Origin: Agriterribacter humi
GTDB taxonomy: Bacteria; Bacteroidota; Bacteroidia; Chitinophagales; Chitinophagaceae
Assembly (NCBI RefSeq): GCF_009192765.1
Contig: NZ_VOHQ01000003.1
Span: 62,001-126,000, forward strand
Reading direction: 5' to 3'
Length of the DNA stretch: 64,000 nt
This document shows positions 18,375 through 28,156 of the stretch, piece after piece. The first letter of the stretch is position 1, and each line of letters begins with the position of its first letter. The position numbers and the translations under genes were made by a program. The notes under the pieces are model-generated. The model worked only from the letters and a program-made list of their open reading frames with translations. It ran no database searches and had not been told where the DNA came from.

Positions 18375-19517
18375 CTATTCCTGTCCTGCATTGTCTAATA
18401 CCGCTGCAAGTTCTTTTTCCAGTGCGTCTCCTCTTAAATTCATGGCAATAATTTTTCCTTCAGGGTTTAACAACACGTTAAAAGGAATTCCTTCGATACT
18501 GTACAAAGGCACTACCATACTTTCCCATTCCTTTAAATCGCTTACATGCTGCCATGTTAGTCCGTCTTTATGAATGGCATTTAACCATGCTGCTTTATCC
18601 TTATCTAAGGACACTCCAAGAACAGTGAAATTTTTATCTTTATACGTGTTAAATGCAGCTAACACGGCCGGGTTCTCTTTTCTGCATGGGGCGCACCAGC
18701 TTGCCCAAAAATCTACCAGGATATATTTTCCCCTGAAGGATTGCAGTGAAACCGTTTGTCCTGTGGTATCCGGTAAACTAAATACCGGCGCGGTTTTGCC
18801 AACAGCCGGCATAGCCATTTGCTTTGTAAGAAATGCGTTATAGGCTTCGCTGATTTTTTTTACTTCCTCATTGTCTTTAAAACGATTGGACAACCTGGTG
18901 ATAAGTGGTTTCATTATGGCCGGATCTGTTTGTTTTTGCTGCAGGATGCCCAGCGCGTATAAGGCCACTGCCGGGGTCTTTGCCGTATCTGTATAATGCA
19001 ACAGGTATTCCTGCGTTTCTTGTGTTTTCTTTTGCTCAGCCTGGTTCCATATATTTTTTATACTGTCTGTTTCACTGCGCATGCTATTGCTTTTCAGGGT
19101 ATCAATAGCGGTCAAATAATTATTGAACGTAACGAGCAGGGTTTTAAGTGAGGAAGAACCCGGAGAGGATGCGGAATACGCTGAAAAATTATTCCAGTCG
19201 GCAGTTATACCAATAACCGGCTCATCATTGCTGAATAATATATACCTGCCATCCGCTTCAAATTTCACACTATAAATACCCTGTGCATCTGTAAGTGTTT
19301 CAAAGCGGCAACTGCCATTTCCCGCATCCATAGTGGCAGTATCCAATACAACGGCTGATGATCCATAGGACTTCCCAATAAGGGATACCACCTGTTTTTG
19401 CGGATTGTTCTGTATGGTAACATTCACCTGTGTCAGTTCCTGTTTTTGGTTGCAGGCAGTAAAAACCAAAAGGATTATGAATAAGTTGATTATCGGGGAG
19501 CTGTGTTTCATATACAT
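18375..19517 (-). CDS. TlpA/ResA-like thiol-disulfide oxidoreductase lipoprotein
   Basis: Periplasmic redox protein. 380 residues: lipobox LVFTAC near residue 21, an N-terminal DUF4369-like beta domain (about 28-130), a helical linker, and a C-terminal thioredoxin-fold AhpC/TSA-type domain (about 245-380) with the active site WASWCAPCRKENP. Such proteins reduce cytochrome c apoproteins or other thiols; many Bacteroidota encode several. The preferred start may be Met3 at 19511. No partner gene lies next to it; the PDZ gene upstream on the same strand has its own terminator. Confidence 0.9.
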   Translation of the reverse strand: MYMKHSSPIINLFIILLVFTACNQKQELTQVNVTIQNNPQKQVVSLIGKSYGSSAVVLDTATMDAGNGSCRFETLTDAQGIYSVKFEADGRYILFSNDEPVIGITADWNNFSAYSASSPGSSSLKTLLVTFNNYLTAIDTLKSNSMRSETDSIKNIWNQAEQKKTQETQEYLLHYTDTAKTPAVALYALGILQQKQTDPAIMKPLITRLSNRFKDNEEVKKISEAYNAFLTKQMAMPAVGKTAPVFSLPDTTGQTVSLQSFRGKYILVDFWASWCAPCRKENPAVLAAFNTYKDKNFTVLGVSLDKDKAAWLNAIHKDGLTWQHVSDLKEWESMVVPLYSIEGIPFNVLLNPEGKIIAMNLRGDALEKELAAVLDNAGQE

Positions 19518-19558
19518 AAAATCATTCGGCCCGCAAAGATATTCAACATTAACCAGTA

Positions 19559-19588
19559 TAAAAAAGGCGGCTGCATGTGCAACCGCCT
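19559..19588 (-). terminator. Rho-independent terminator after the PDZ gene
   Basis: On the - strand aggcggttgca pairs with tgcagccgcct (19565-19588, one wobble pair, tiny loop), followed by a run of Ts at 19559-19565. It lies about 25 bases after the PDZ gene's stop. Confidence 0.85.
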
Positions 19589-19612
19589 AAGTATAAACAA
19601 TGATGTTCTTTG

Positions 19613-20635
19613 TTAGAGGTCGGTAGTTTTTAATTTCCTGGGAATTTTTACATCAATATTTAATGTTTCATTATTGCGCAACACCTTAACCGGATAGGTT
19701 GATTTGTCTTTTAGGTCAGCCATTTTCTTTTTGGCGTCATCTGCTGTTTTTATTTCGGTACCATCAATAGAGGTGATGATATCATCTTTTTTTATACCTG
19801 ATTTTTCGGCAGCCGATGCCTCATTTACATCTACTACCTTTACGCCATTACCTTCTTCGGTATCCTGTATACGAATGCCAAGCTGGGGTTTGCTGTTAAA
19901 CACATCCCAATCGCCCTGCCAGTTTTGTGGTCCGCGAAATTTAAACTCCTTCATCATATCTTCTTTGAAAGGAGACGTATTATAATGAAATGTTCGCGCT
20001 GGTGATTTATGTTCACCTAATGTTACCTTAACCTTCTTCTGTTTATTATCACGGAGGTACTGGATCTGTACTTCGTCTCCGGGCTTCAAACCGCCAATAG
20101 CATCCGACAAAGAGGATGGATCTGTAATGTCTTTATCCCCGGCTCTTGTTACAATATCTCCTTTGGCTAAACCCGCTTTTTCTGCCGGGCTATCGTCCAT
20201 CACCTGGCTAATTTTAGCTCCTTTCTCATCTTTCTCTGTATATACGCCAAGCATAGCCCGTGGCTCAGCGCCAATTATTGCATCATCGCCTGAAAACCCC
20301 CATGCCCTAGGCGGGGTTGGCGGAAAGGGTGAACGGGGCGCCCGAAAATCCCTGCTTCCCCAATCTTGTCCATCGGGAGAAATAAAAAAATTTCTTTTCC
20401 TGATAACAACATCATCATCTTTGAATTCTGCCAGTGGTTCGCCGTTTACCGTTACCTTATCTCCCTCTATCACAATAGTCATTTTCTCATCTTTATCACC
20501 CTTTTTTTTGATGATGATCTCTTCCTGCTTTTGCTTCTTATTTTTGGTGTTCTGCGCGTTAGCCGAAACAGTGATCAGCATGAAGGCACATACCAGCGCT
20601 GTAAACACAGAGCTTTTAAAAAATACTGTTCTCAT
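19613..20635 (-). CDS. Secreted protein with two PDZ domains
   Basis: 340 residues with a signal peptide ending ...ITVSANA. After a charged, lysine-rich stretch (32-60) and a proline-rich segment near 100-110 (RAPRSPFPPTPPRAW), a PDZ domain at about 125-205 has DDSPAEKAGLAKGDIVTRAG and a second at about 250-330 has AAEKSGIKKDDIITSIDG. There is no trypsin-like Ser-His-Asp core, so it is not a DegP-type protease but could be a scaffold or chaperone-like adaptor in the periplasm. It forms a single-gene unit with its own promoter box and terminator. Confidence 0.85.
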   Translation of the reverse strand: MRTVFFKSSVFTALVCAFMLITVSANAQNTKNKKQKQEEIIIKKKGDKDEKMTIVIEGDKVTVNGEPLAEFKDDDVVIRKRNFFISPDGQDWGSRDFRAPRSPFPPTPPRAWGFSGDDAIIGAEPRAMLGVYTEKDEKGAKISQVMDDSPAEKAGLAKGDIVTRAGDKDITDPSSLSDAIGGLKPGDEVQIQYLRDNKQKKVKVTLGEHKSPARTFHYNTSPFKEDMMKEFKFRGPQNWQGDWDVFNSKPQLGIRIQDTEEGNGVKVVDVNEASAAEKSGIKKDDIITSIDGTEIKTADDAKKKMADLKDKSTYPVKVLRNNETLNIDVKIPRKLKTTDL

Positions 20636-20671
20636 ACTATTTTGATTTTAATTACGAAATTATTAGTAGAT

Positions 20672-20679
20672 CAAATGTA
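20672..20679 (-). promoter_or_regulatory. Candidate -7 box for the PDZ gene
   Basis: tacatttg on the - strand matches TAnnTTTG, 36 bases before the ATG at 20635. No clear -33 element. Confidence 0.4.
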
Positions 20680-20772
20680 AAGCATTTCTGTGAAATACGA
20701 AAGACTTCGGAAATGTTAAAATTAATATCCAAATGCGGGAGTAATGAAGAGTCGGTTATGCTAATCAGTGTA

Positions 20773-21306
20773 CTAAGGTTTACTGATAAAATGTTCCAGC
20801 CTGGCTATGTATTCTTTTCCTCTTTTATAAGCGAGATAATCTGCACCTGATAATAGTAACGACTGAATAATAAATACTACTCCTATACCTACCCAAAATG
20901 CAGAACCTCCCGGTTGCACATTTACAAAAAAAAGCCGGTTTGCCCAGATCAGTAGTATGCCGGCAGCCAGCAAAACAAATTCCAGTGCTAAAAAAATGGT
21001 TATGCCTTTTATTGCTTTTTCCATCCGCGGAAATTCTTCAGTCTTTAGTTTGCCGGGATTCATATCATAGGCGTATACTGTATCAATACGTTGCTTATCG
21101 CTTCGGGCATATATAGTATAGCCTACCCCCAGTTGAAGGGCGCCGAGGATAATCAATGGCCATGCGGCACCTTTGTATATGGGAGATTTTAAAAAAATAA
21201 AAAAAATAACAGCTATCAAAACGGCGGCAGCACCCATGATCAGCAATAGCATACCTGCATTTTTTTCGGCAATAAAATATTGCTCAATATCTGCTTTGGT
21301 GAGCAT
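20773..21306 (-). CDS. Four-helix membrane protein of unknown function
   Basis: 177 residues with four predicted membrane helices (about 17-40, 46-68, 100-122, 135-158), short loops and a basic C-terminus. A cytoplasmic-looking segment in the middle (DMNPGKLKTEEFPRMEKAIK) links helices 2 and 3. No family recognised. It stands alone between the PDZ and aldehyde dehydrogenase genes. The start at 21306 is the first ATG and places a short amphipathic helix (LTKADIEQYFIAEKNAG) before the first membrane segment. Confidence 0.75.
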   Translation of the reverse strand: MLTKADIEQYFIAEKNAGMLLLIMGAAAVLIAVIFFIFLKSPIYKGAAWPLIILGALQLGVGYTIYARSDKQRIDTVYAYDMNPGKLKTEEFPRMEKAIKGITIFLALEFVLLAAGILLIWANRLFFVNVQPGGSAFWVGIGVVFIIQSLLLSGADYLAYKRGKEYIARLEHFISKP

Positions 21307-21419
21307 ACCATAGTTTTTAAGATCAATAAAAAATTATGATGCAGAAATTGAATTTTAAAATTGGGACTTACTTCTCCCATTCCATCTCCAAATTAATACA
21401 TCGGTAATCAAAAATCATT

Positions 21420-22793
21420 TTATCGCAGTATCATTTTTATTATTCTTAGTTTTTCCTTAAAAGAAGGATATTTTAATGAGGGATCAAACCATGTGGGAGA
21501 TTTTAATACTGCTTTTGGCCTTGTAAACAACTCAAAGCTGTATTTTCCATGATAATGCCCTATGCCGCTGTTGCCTACGCCCCCAAAAGGAAGGCTGGGA
21601 TTAGAGAAATGCACAAGAGTATTATTAATACAGCCACCCCCAAAAGGAACGGTACTGATCCAGGCATGTTCCTTCTTTTTATCTGTTGTAAAAAGATAAA
21701 GCGCCAGCGGGTTAGGATTGATTGCAATAACCGCTAAAGCCTCTTCCATTGTTTCAAAAGGAATAACGGGTAAAACAGGCCCAAATATTTCCTCTTTCAT
21801 CAACTCCGATTCTAATGATATGCCATCCATGATGGTGGGCTCTAAAAACAGGGAGGCGGCTGTATACCTCCCCCCGGCAACAATATTACCCTGCTGCAGA
21901 TAGTTTAATAATTTATCGAAGCGTTTTTTGTTTATGATCTTTCCGTAATCGTAACTAATGCCGGGATCATCGCCATAAAAGCTTTTAATAGCTTTAATCA
22001 AAGCTTTCAGGAGTTTCTCTTTAACGGATGTGTGTACCAGTATATAGTCAGGAGCTATGCATATCTGCCCCGAATTGGTATATTTTCCTACCGCTATGCG
22101 TTTTGCTGCAATATCAATATTGGCATCTGCTTCCACTATAGCAGGGGTTTTACCGCCAAGTTCCAGGGTAACCGGAATAAGCTTTGGCGCGGCCAATTCA
22201 TAAACAGCCCTGCCCACTCCTACGCTGCCTGTAAAAAATATATGGTCGAAGCGAAACGATTCCATCATTTCAGTTACTACTTCGGCTCCATCTCCCTGTG
22301 CTACGCATACATATTCCGGCGGGAAGCTGGCAGTGATTATTTTTTGAAGGATAGCCGCTGTGGCCGGGGCAAGTTCAGAAGGTTTTATTACTACACAGTT
22401 TCCTCCAGCCATGGCTCCTGCTGCTGCCATCAATGCAAGCTGCAATGGAAAATTCCACGGAGAAATAACCAATACAACCCCAAGTGAATCACGGTAAATG
22501 GAACTGGATGACGCAAAGTTAAAAAGGTTGGTTGTAACAGGTTTTGGTTTCATCCATTGGCGCAAATTTTTAAGTATCGTTCTGATCTCAGCAAGTATAA
22601 GTCCTAACTCTGTTAAGTAAGCTTCTTCCCTGCTCTTTTTCAGATCGGCATATAAGGCCTCATATATTTCTTCCTCATGCTGTAAGAGTGCCTGCTTTAA
22701 TTTTTTTAACTGTTGTTTTCGGAAAGTATATGAACGCGTACCTCCGTTGTTATAAAAGGCACGCATGTTCTGCAAAGCAACGGTGGAAGACAT
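21420..22793 (-). CDS. Aldehyde dehydrogenase (class 3 type)
   Basis: NAD(P)-dependent oxidation of aldehydes to acids. 457 residues, the shorter length of the ALDH3 branch. Visible are SPWNFPLQLALMAAAGAMAGG (cofactor channel), FFTGSVGVGRAVYELAA (Rossmann loop), the catalytic glutamate in VTLELGGKTPAIV and the nucleophilic cysteine in NSGQICIAPDYIL. FSNPSLPFGGVGNSGIGHYHGK near the end is typical of ALDH3, which handles fatty and aromatic aldehydes. It is followed after 24 bp by the aldo/keto reductase, suggesting a shared role in aldehyde metabolism or detoxification. Confidence 0.93.
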   Translation of the reverse strand: MSSTVALQNMRAFYNNGGTRSYTFRKQQLKKLKQALLQHEEEIYEALYADLKKSREEAYLTELGLILAEIRTILKNLRQWMKPKPVTTNLFNFASSSSIYRDSLGVVLVISPWNFPLQLALMAAAGAMAGGNCVVIKPSELAPATAAILQKIITASFPPEYVCVAQGDGAEVVTEMMESFRFDHIFFTGSVGVGRAVYELAAPKLIPVTLELGGKTPAIVEADANIDIAAKRIAVGKYTNSGQICIAPDYILVHTSVKEKLLKALIKAIKSFYGDDPGISYDYGKIINKKRFDKLLNYLQQGNIVAGGRYTAASLFLEPTIMDGISLESELMKEEIFGPVLPVIPFETMEEALAVIAINPNPLALYLFTTDKKKEHAWISTVPFGGGCINNTLVHFSNPSLPFGGVGNSGIGHYHGKYSFELFTRPKAVLKSPTWFDPSLKYPSFKEKLRIIKMILR

Positions 22794-22817
22794 GTAAAAA
22801 GGTTTAACGCTGCGCTG

Positions 22818-23807
22818 TTAGGCCAAATCTAATTTCGGTTTATTCTGTAATATCTTTTCGATTTTTTCGATTATCTCAGGGGTAAGTTTTTTAACCACAT
22901 TGAGTGCTTTTAAATTTTCCTCCAGTTGCTGTTTTTTTGTTGCGCCCAGTATGGTTGTGGTAACGTTGGGGTTATTGATTGTCCAGGCAATGGCAAGAGA
23001 TGCCAGCGATACATCCATCTTCTTTGCGAGTTCGCCCAATTTTTTTACTTTTTTTATTTTATCATCCTGGATCCATCTTTCTTTCAGCCAGTCAAAGCCT
23101 TCAATGGCCAGCCTCGATCCGGCAGGAATGCCTTCATTATATTTGCCTGTTAAAAATCCTGCCGCCAGCGGGCTCCAGATGGTGGTACCTAAACCAACAT
23201 TTTGGAAAACAGGTAAATAATCCTGCTCCATTTTAAAACGCTCAAACATATTATACTGGGGTTGTTCCATAGCCGGACCAATGAGCTTATATTGCCCGGC
23301 TACACGATATGCTTCCATAATTTCGGCACCGCTCCACTGGCTCGTGCCCCAGTACAGAATTTTGCCCTGTTGAATTAAATGGTTCATCGTCCATACAACT
23401 TCTTCAATGGGCACAGTGGTATCGGGCCGGTGGCAAAAATACAAATCAAGGTAATCAACCTGTAACCGCTGTAAAGCTTCATTACAGGCCTCAACCAAAT
23501 GCTTGCGGCTTAACCCGGTTTGATTGGGTTTGTTGTTTTTTCCTCTCCAGCCAAAATAAGCTTTGGATGAGACAATGTATGAACTGCGATCCCAGTTTTT
23601 TCTTTTGAGCACCCTCCCCATCAGTTTTTCGCTCTCACCCAAAGCATATACTTCCGCATTGTCAAAAAAATTAATTCCATTGTCATAGGCAATGCCCATC
23701 AGCTCATCTGCCAAACGATCATCAACCTGCTTATGAAAAGTAACCCAACTGCCATAAGAAACAACGCTTAGTTGCAGCCCTGTGTGTCCCATGTTGCGAT
23801 AATCCAT
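22818..23807 (-). CDS. Aldo/keto reductase (Kv-beta/YghZ-like)
   Basis: NADPH-dependent carbonyl reductase with a TIM barrel. About 329 residues from ATG 23807 (MDYRNMGHTGLQLSVVSYGS); a start at 23828 would add seven atypical residues. Catalytic residues are visible: Asp and Tyr in FFDNAEVYALGESE, Lys in VSSKAYFGW and His in YFCHRPD. The KNNKPNQTGLSRKHLVEACN stretch is typical of the voltage-gated potassium channel beta-subunit branch, which in bacteria reduces methylglyoxal and similar aldehydes. Upstream partner of the aldehyde dehydrogenase. Confidence 0.93.
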   Translation of the reverse strand: MDYRNMGHTGLQLSVVSYGSWVTFHKQVDDRLADELMGIAYDNGINFFDNAEVYALGESEKLMGRVLKRKNWDRSSYIVSSKAYFGWRGKNNKPNQTGLSRKHLVEACNEALQRLQVDYLDLYFCHRPDTTVPIEEVVWTMNHLIQQGKILYWGTSQWSGAEIMEAYRVAGQYKLIGPAMEQPQYNMFERFKMEQDYLPVFQNVGLGTTIWSPLAAGFLTGKYNEGIPAGSRLAIEGFDWLKERWIQDDKIKKVKKLGELAKKMDVSLASLAIAWTINNPNVTTTILGATKKQQLEENLKALNVVKKLTPEIIEKIEKILQNKPKLDLA

Positions 23808-23992
23808 GCTTAAAAAATTAATAATCAATAATATAAAAGGATATTCAAATTTAAGCGTTTCTTATGTACAAAGCATATCGTTGGGGCCGGTGATAACCAT
23901 TTATTTCAAAGATTTTTCCTTTTCTTTGTAAGGAACGGTGCTGTATATGGAGCAAAAAAATTATTTTAGCAATTAATTGAGGTATAAACAGG

Positions 23993-24772
23993 ATGAGTTA
24001 CGAAATCAAACAAGATGGCAAATTCAAATATGTTGAGGAAGGCAGCGGTGAAACATTGATTTTACTGCATGGCCTTTTTGGGGCGCTGAGTAATTTTGGT
24101 GACCTTATTGAATATTTCCGCCGCCAGTATAAAGTGGTGGTACCCATGCTTCCATTGCTGGAGCTTGATCTGCTGCACACTTCTGTTGGCGGAATAGAAA
24201 AGTTTGTTCATAAGTTTATAGAGCACAAATCCTATACAAACATTCATCTACTGGGTAATTCCCTGGGGGGGCATGTGGCTTTGCTTTATGTTTTGAAACA
24301 TCCCGAAAACATTAAATCACTGATACTTACCGGCAGTTCGGGACTATTTGAAAGCGGGATGGGAGATACTTATCCCAAGCGGGGCGACTATGAGTACATC
24401 AGGACCAAAACAGAGCTTACTTTTTATGATCCTAAAATGGCCACTAAAGAGCTGGTAGATGAAGTATTTGAAATTACTTCCAACAGGTTAAAAGTGATAA
24501 AGATTATTACATTGGCTAAAAGTGCCATCCGCAATAACCTGGGTGAAGAACTGAATGAAATTAAACAACCTACTTTACTGGTTTGGGGAAACAATGATAC
24601 CATTACCCCTCCCTTTGTTGGCAGGGAATTTAACCGCCTTATTCCAAACAGTGAATTGCATTTTATTGATCAGTGCGGGCATGCTCCAATGATGGAGGTC
24701 CCGAATGAGTTTAACAAAATTTTGCACCAGTTTCTCACAAAATTGAACGAACCTGCAGCGGTAACCGGTTAA
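23993..24772 (+). CDS. Alpha/beta hydrolase
   Basis: 259 residues with the oxyanion loop LLHGLFGALSNF (about 24-35), nucleophile elbow GNSLGGH with Ser90, an acid in WGNNDTITPP near 200 and the histidine in DQCGHAPMMEVP near 228. The lid region (about 115-170) is short. The reaction is not predictable; related Bacteroidota genes stand next to CBS and nadK genes, as here, but the reason is not known. Starts a long run of + strand genes; the CBS gene begins 35 bp after it. Confidence 0.9.
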   Translation: MSYEIKQDGKFKYVEEGSGETLILLHGLFGALSNFGDLIEYFRRQYKVVVPMLPLLELDLLHTSVGGIEKFVHKFIEHKSYTNIHLLGNSLGGHVALLYVLKHPENIKSLILTGSSGLFESGMGDTYPKRGDYEYIRTKTELTFYDPKMATKELVDEVFEITSNRLKVIKIITLAKSAIRNNLGEELNEIKQPTLLVWGNNDTITPPFVGREFNRLIPNSELHFIDQCGHAPMMEVPNEFNKILHQFLTKLNEPAAVTG

Positions 24773-24807
24773 TTTGCATCTATACTGAATAAGAAAATTT
24801 ACTTCTT

Positions 24808-25467
24808 ATGTTTGCAGGAGAACTTATATCACAGAACATTCCCATTTTGCATTTGGATGACAGTGCGGGTAAAGCATTGCAGGAGATGAATGATTTTCAT
24901 GTCTCTCATCTGCCCGTTGCAAATGACGATAAATACCTGGGCCTGATAAGCGAAGATAATTTATTGGACAATGATGAAAGCAGCACGATGGAAAGCCTGC
25001 AGGGAATTTTTACCGCACCTTTTGTACGTGAGAACGACTTTTTTTTGCTTGCTGTAAAACGTGCAAAAGACCTCCATTTGTCTGTGGTGCCTGTAATAAC
25101 TGAACAGTATGAATTATTAGGCGCCATTGGTGAAGACGATTTGTTCAGGCATCTGGCTGTTTTTGCCGGTATTGAAGAGCAGGGCGGCATCATTATCCTT
25201 GAAATGGAGAAGAATGATTTTTCGGCGGGAGAACTAAACAGGCTGATTGAATCGAACGATGCTTACATTACGCAACTCAATAGTTTTTTCGATACAACTT
25301 CCCAACTCCTTACCATTACCCTCCGCATTAATAAAGCCGAGATATCGGATATTGTAGCAACCCTGCAACGTCATGAGTACAATATAAAATATTATTATGG
25401 CGAAGAGCTGTACCAGAATGAATTACAGAATAATTTTGTTCATTTAATGAATTATCTTAATATTTAA
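24808..25467 (+). CDS. CBS-pair domain protein
   Basis: 219 residues. Two CBS motifs span about 5-60 (LHLDDSAGKALQEMNDFHV, LGLISEDNLL) and 75-130 (LAVKRAKDLHLSVVPVI, GAIGEDDLFRH), together a Bateman module that usually binds adenosine nucleotides. The remaining 80 residues (GGIIILEMEKNDFSAGELNR onwards) look like an ACT-type regulatory fold. No enzymatic domain is attached, so it is likely a regulatory or energy-sensing protein. Its position before nadK is common in Bacteroidota and may hint at a link to nucleotide state. Confidence 0.88.
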   Translation: MFAGELISQNIPILHLDDSAGKALQEMNDFHVSHLPVANDDKYLGLISEDNLLDNDESSTMESLQGIFTAPFVRENDFFLLAVKRAKDLHLSVVPVITEQYELLGAIGEDDLFRHLAVFAGIEEQGGIIILEMEKNDFSAGELNRLIESNDAYITQLNSFFDTTSQLLTITLRINKAEISDIVATLQRHEYNIKYYYGEELYQNELQNNFVHLMNYLNI

Positions 25468-25557
25468 TTCAGCAGCAGCTATAGCACGAATACAATTCTG
25501 TAATAATCCTGTTTTAGTTCTTTGGTCACTAAAAAACAATATACATCAATAGAGCGG

Positions 25558-26988
25558 ATGAGGGTACAGTATAAATACTTGTTATTGTGCGGGATGATGC
25601 TTTGCTTTTTTCAATGTCTGTTAGCCCAGGAAAAAGAAGAAATACCCCATGAAGATGACAACGTGCTGAAGTCATCGTTTCTTACCATACGCGATATTAT
25701 CATTACCGGCAATAAAATTACCAAAGCCTATATCATTGCAAGAGAAATACCCATGAAGGAAAATGGTCAATACTCCATTTCAGACATACTTAAAAACCTT
25801 CCCCGGTCAAAGCAAAATTTAATCAATACAGGGCTGTTTATTGATGTTACGGTTGATTTTTCCAATTGGTTCAATGATTCGATGGACATTGTTATTGATG
25901 TAAAGGAAAGATGGTATTATTTTCCTGTTCCTTATTTTAAGCCTGTTGACCGCAATTTTAATGTTTGGATCAATGAATACGGCGCCAGCCTGGCAAGAGT
26001 AAACTACGGCATTAAACTCATTGGTAATAATGTAAGTGGCAGGAACGATAAGTTAAACATATGGCTCATTACCGGATATTCGAAGCAGGTGCTGCTGAAC
26101 TATACAGCGCCTTATTTTGATAAAACATTAAAAAACGGCATGAGCATTGACTTCCAGTTCTCGCAAAATAAAGAGCTTAATTATACCACGGAAAATAACA
26201 AACAGATATTTTATAAGGATGAAAGCAGGTTTGTAACCGAAAAACTGCGGGTAGGGTTAGGCTATAGTTACCGTACCGGCTATATCAGGAGACACAACGT
26301 AAAATTGAGCTATAATGTCAATAAGATCAATGATTCCGTATTCAGTCTTAACCCGGAGTATTATGGAAATAATACAAAGGAAGTAAAATACCCCGAACTG
26401 AATTATCAATACCAATATTTCAATGTCAATTATATCCCCTTTCCGTTAAACGGTTTTCAATGGGAATTTTCTTTCATGAAAAGAGGCATTACCAAAGACA
26501 TGAACCTATGGGAGCTTTCCGCAAAAACAGGGAAATACTGGGAATTGTTTCCCAAATACTATTTTTCAGTACAGGGTGTGGCAACCGTAAAACTTCCTTT
26601 TGAGCAGCCTTATTTTAATCAGCAAATGATGGGCTATGGCGATATGTTTATGCGCGGGCTGGAATATTATGTGGTAGACGGGGTTGCCGGCGGTATGTCT
26701 AAAATAACATTGAGAAGGGAAATATGGAGCCCTAAATTAAAAACCGGATTAAAATCCAGGTCTTACGGGGTTATTCCTTTTAAATTTTACCTGAAAACAT
26801 ACGGCGATTTAGGCTATGTGTACAGTAAAAAAGTGCTGGGTGCTAACCCACTCAATAATCGCTTATTGTATACAGGTGGCGTGGGGTTAGATATGCTTTC
26901 TATTTATGATCTTACCCTTTTCCTGGAATATAGCTTTAACCAGTTAGGTGAAAACGGCTTATTTTTACAGGCCCGTCTTGGCTTTTAG
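25558..26988 (+). CDS. Outer membrane barrel with single POTRA domain (BamA/TamA superfamily-like)
   Basis: 476 residues from ATG 25558, giving a normal signal peptide (MRVQYKYLLLCGMMLCFFQC ... LLAQ). One POTRA-like domain spans about 35-115 (FLTIRDIIITGNKITKAYII, LINTGLFIDVTVDF, DIVIDVKERWYYFPVP). The rest is rich in alternating aromatic beta strands and ends in QARLGF with a terminal Phe, as in outer membrane barrels. BamA proper has five POTRA repeats, so this is a smaller relative; an assembly or export role is inference. A TTG at 25522 would only extend the signal peptide. Confidence 0.82.
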   Translation: MRVQYKYLLLCGMMLCFFQCLLAQEKEEIPHEDDNVLKSSFLTIRDIIITGNKITKAYIIAREIPMKENGQYSISDILKNLPRSKQNLINTGLFIDVTVDFSNWFNDSMDIVIDVKERWYYFPVPYFKPVDRNFNVWINEYGASLARVNYGIKLIGNNVSGRNDKLNIWLITGYSKQVLLNYTAPYFDKTLKNGMSIDFQFSQNKELNYTTENNKQIFYKDESRFVTEKLRVGLGYSYRTGYIRRHNVKLSYNVNKINDSVFSLNPEYYGNNTKEVKYPELNYQYQYFNVNYIPFPLNGFQWEFSFMKRGITKDMNLWELSAKTGKYWELFPKYYFSVQGVATVKLPFEQPYFNQQMMGYGDMFMRGLEYYVVDGVAGGMSKITLRREIWSPKLKTGLKSRSYGVIPFKFYLKTYGDLGYVYSKKVLGANPLNNRLLYTGGVGLDMLSIYDLTLFLEYSFNQLGENGLFLQARLGF

Positions 26989-27057
26989 AAAATACTTTAA
27001 TGAAACGCAGCATGATAAATTTTTCTCACAGAGGGAAATGTATATTTTGCGGAGTTC

Positions 27058-27078
27058 CCTGCCTGCCGAACAGGCAGG
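27058..27078. repeat. GC-rich palindromic element, copy 1
   Basis: cctgcctg (27058-27065) and caggcagg (27071-27078) form perfect 8-bp arms around ccgaa. Same family as 31469 and 40784. It lies in the gap before nadK with agggaa/ttccct arms just upstream. Confidence 0.75.
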
Positions 27079-27110
27079 CATCAGACCTTTAAAAATATAA
27101 AAACATACTG

Positions 27111-27986
27111 ATGAAAATCGCGATATACAGCCGTGGTGGTGAAACAGTAAGGCAAGAAGACCTTATGCTGCTCTTAGATGAACTGGAGAAGCAAAAGATA
27201 TCATGTTATATGCATCATGATTTTTTTGAACAGGTCAAGCACCTTTTCCAATCCACCCAATACCCCACATTTATTGATGCAGGCGATTTGGACGACAGTT
27301 TTGAGTGTGTTATAAGCATGGGAGGCGATGGCACCTTACTGGATACATTGACTTTTATAAGGGATAGTAATATTCCTGTGCTGGGTATTAATTTCGGCCG
27401 ACTGGGCTTTTTGGCTACCATTGGTAAGCATGAACTCACCAATACTGTAACCGCTTTGGTGAACCGTACTTATGTTGTAGACAGAAGAAGCCTTATTCAC
27501 CTGGATGCCAATATTCCCCTTTTTGGTAAAACGCCTTACGCCCTTAATGAATTCGCCATCCACAAAAGAGATACTTCTTCCATGATTAAGATCCATACCT
27601 ACCTCAACGGAGAATTTTTAAACACCTATTGGGCGGATGGCATAATTGTATCTACACCTACGGGATCAACCGGGTATTCGTTAAGTTGTAACGGACCAAT
27701 ATTGTTTCCCGAATCCGGAAGCTTTATTATAACACCGGTAGCTCCTCATAATCTTAACGTTAGGCCTATAGTAATTCCCGATGACAGCATTGTTTCTTTT
27801 GAAATAGAAGGCCGGACAGACCAGTTCATATGTGCGCTGGACTCCCGTCGTGAAATTGTGAATAAAGACATACAGTTAGCCGTTAAAAAAGAAGCATTTA
27901 CGATAGGACTGCTACGGTTGAGCGAAAACAGCTACTTACAAACCCTCAGAAGCAAGCTTTCCTGGGGGCTTGATAAAAGAAACTGA
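27111..27986 (+). CDS. nadK: NAD kinase
   Basis: Phosphorylates NAD to NADP, the sole bacterial source of NADP. 291 residues, usual length. The GGDG ATP-binding motif is at residues 71-74 (SMGGDGTLLDTL), followed by VLGINFGRLGFLATI, the NE-type motif in ALNEFAIHK and the conserved PTGSTGYSLSCNGPI loop. Start ATG 27111. In many Bacteroidota it is followed by a DUF6089 barrel gene, as here. Downstream uppS and bamA, usual in that cluster, are absent. Confidence 0.96.
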   Translation: MKIAIYSRGGETVRQEDLMLLLDELEKQKISCYMHHDFFEQVKHLFQSTQYPTFIDAGDLDDSFECVISMGGDGTLLDTLTFIRDSNIPVLGINFGRLGFLATIGKHELTNTVTALVNRTYVVDRRSLIHLDANIPLFGKTPYALNEFAIHKRDTSSMIKIHTYLNGEFLNTYWADGIIVSTPTGSTGYSLSCNGPILFPESGSFIITPVAPHNLNVRPIVIPDDSIVSFEIEGRTDQFICALDSRREIVNKDIQLAVKKEAFTIGLLRLSENSYLQTLRSKLSWGLDKRN

Positions 27987-28156
27987 GCCTGGTTTTCTAT
28001 TAAGATTTCATTAAAATCAATCACAATATCATTGACATTAGCTACTAATCCTGTATTTTGCATTACTTAATGTGGTGGTAGGATACGATGTTCTGGTGCG
28101 TATTAAGTTGTTTCAACTTTAGCGATGAGTGTTTTGTAAAAACAAATTTTGTATTG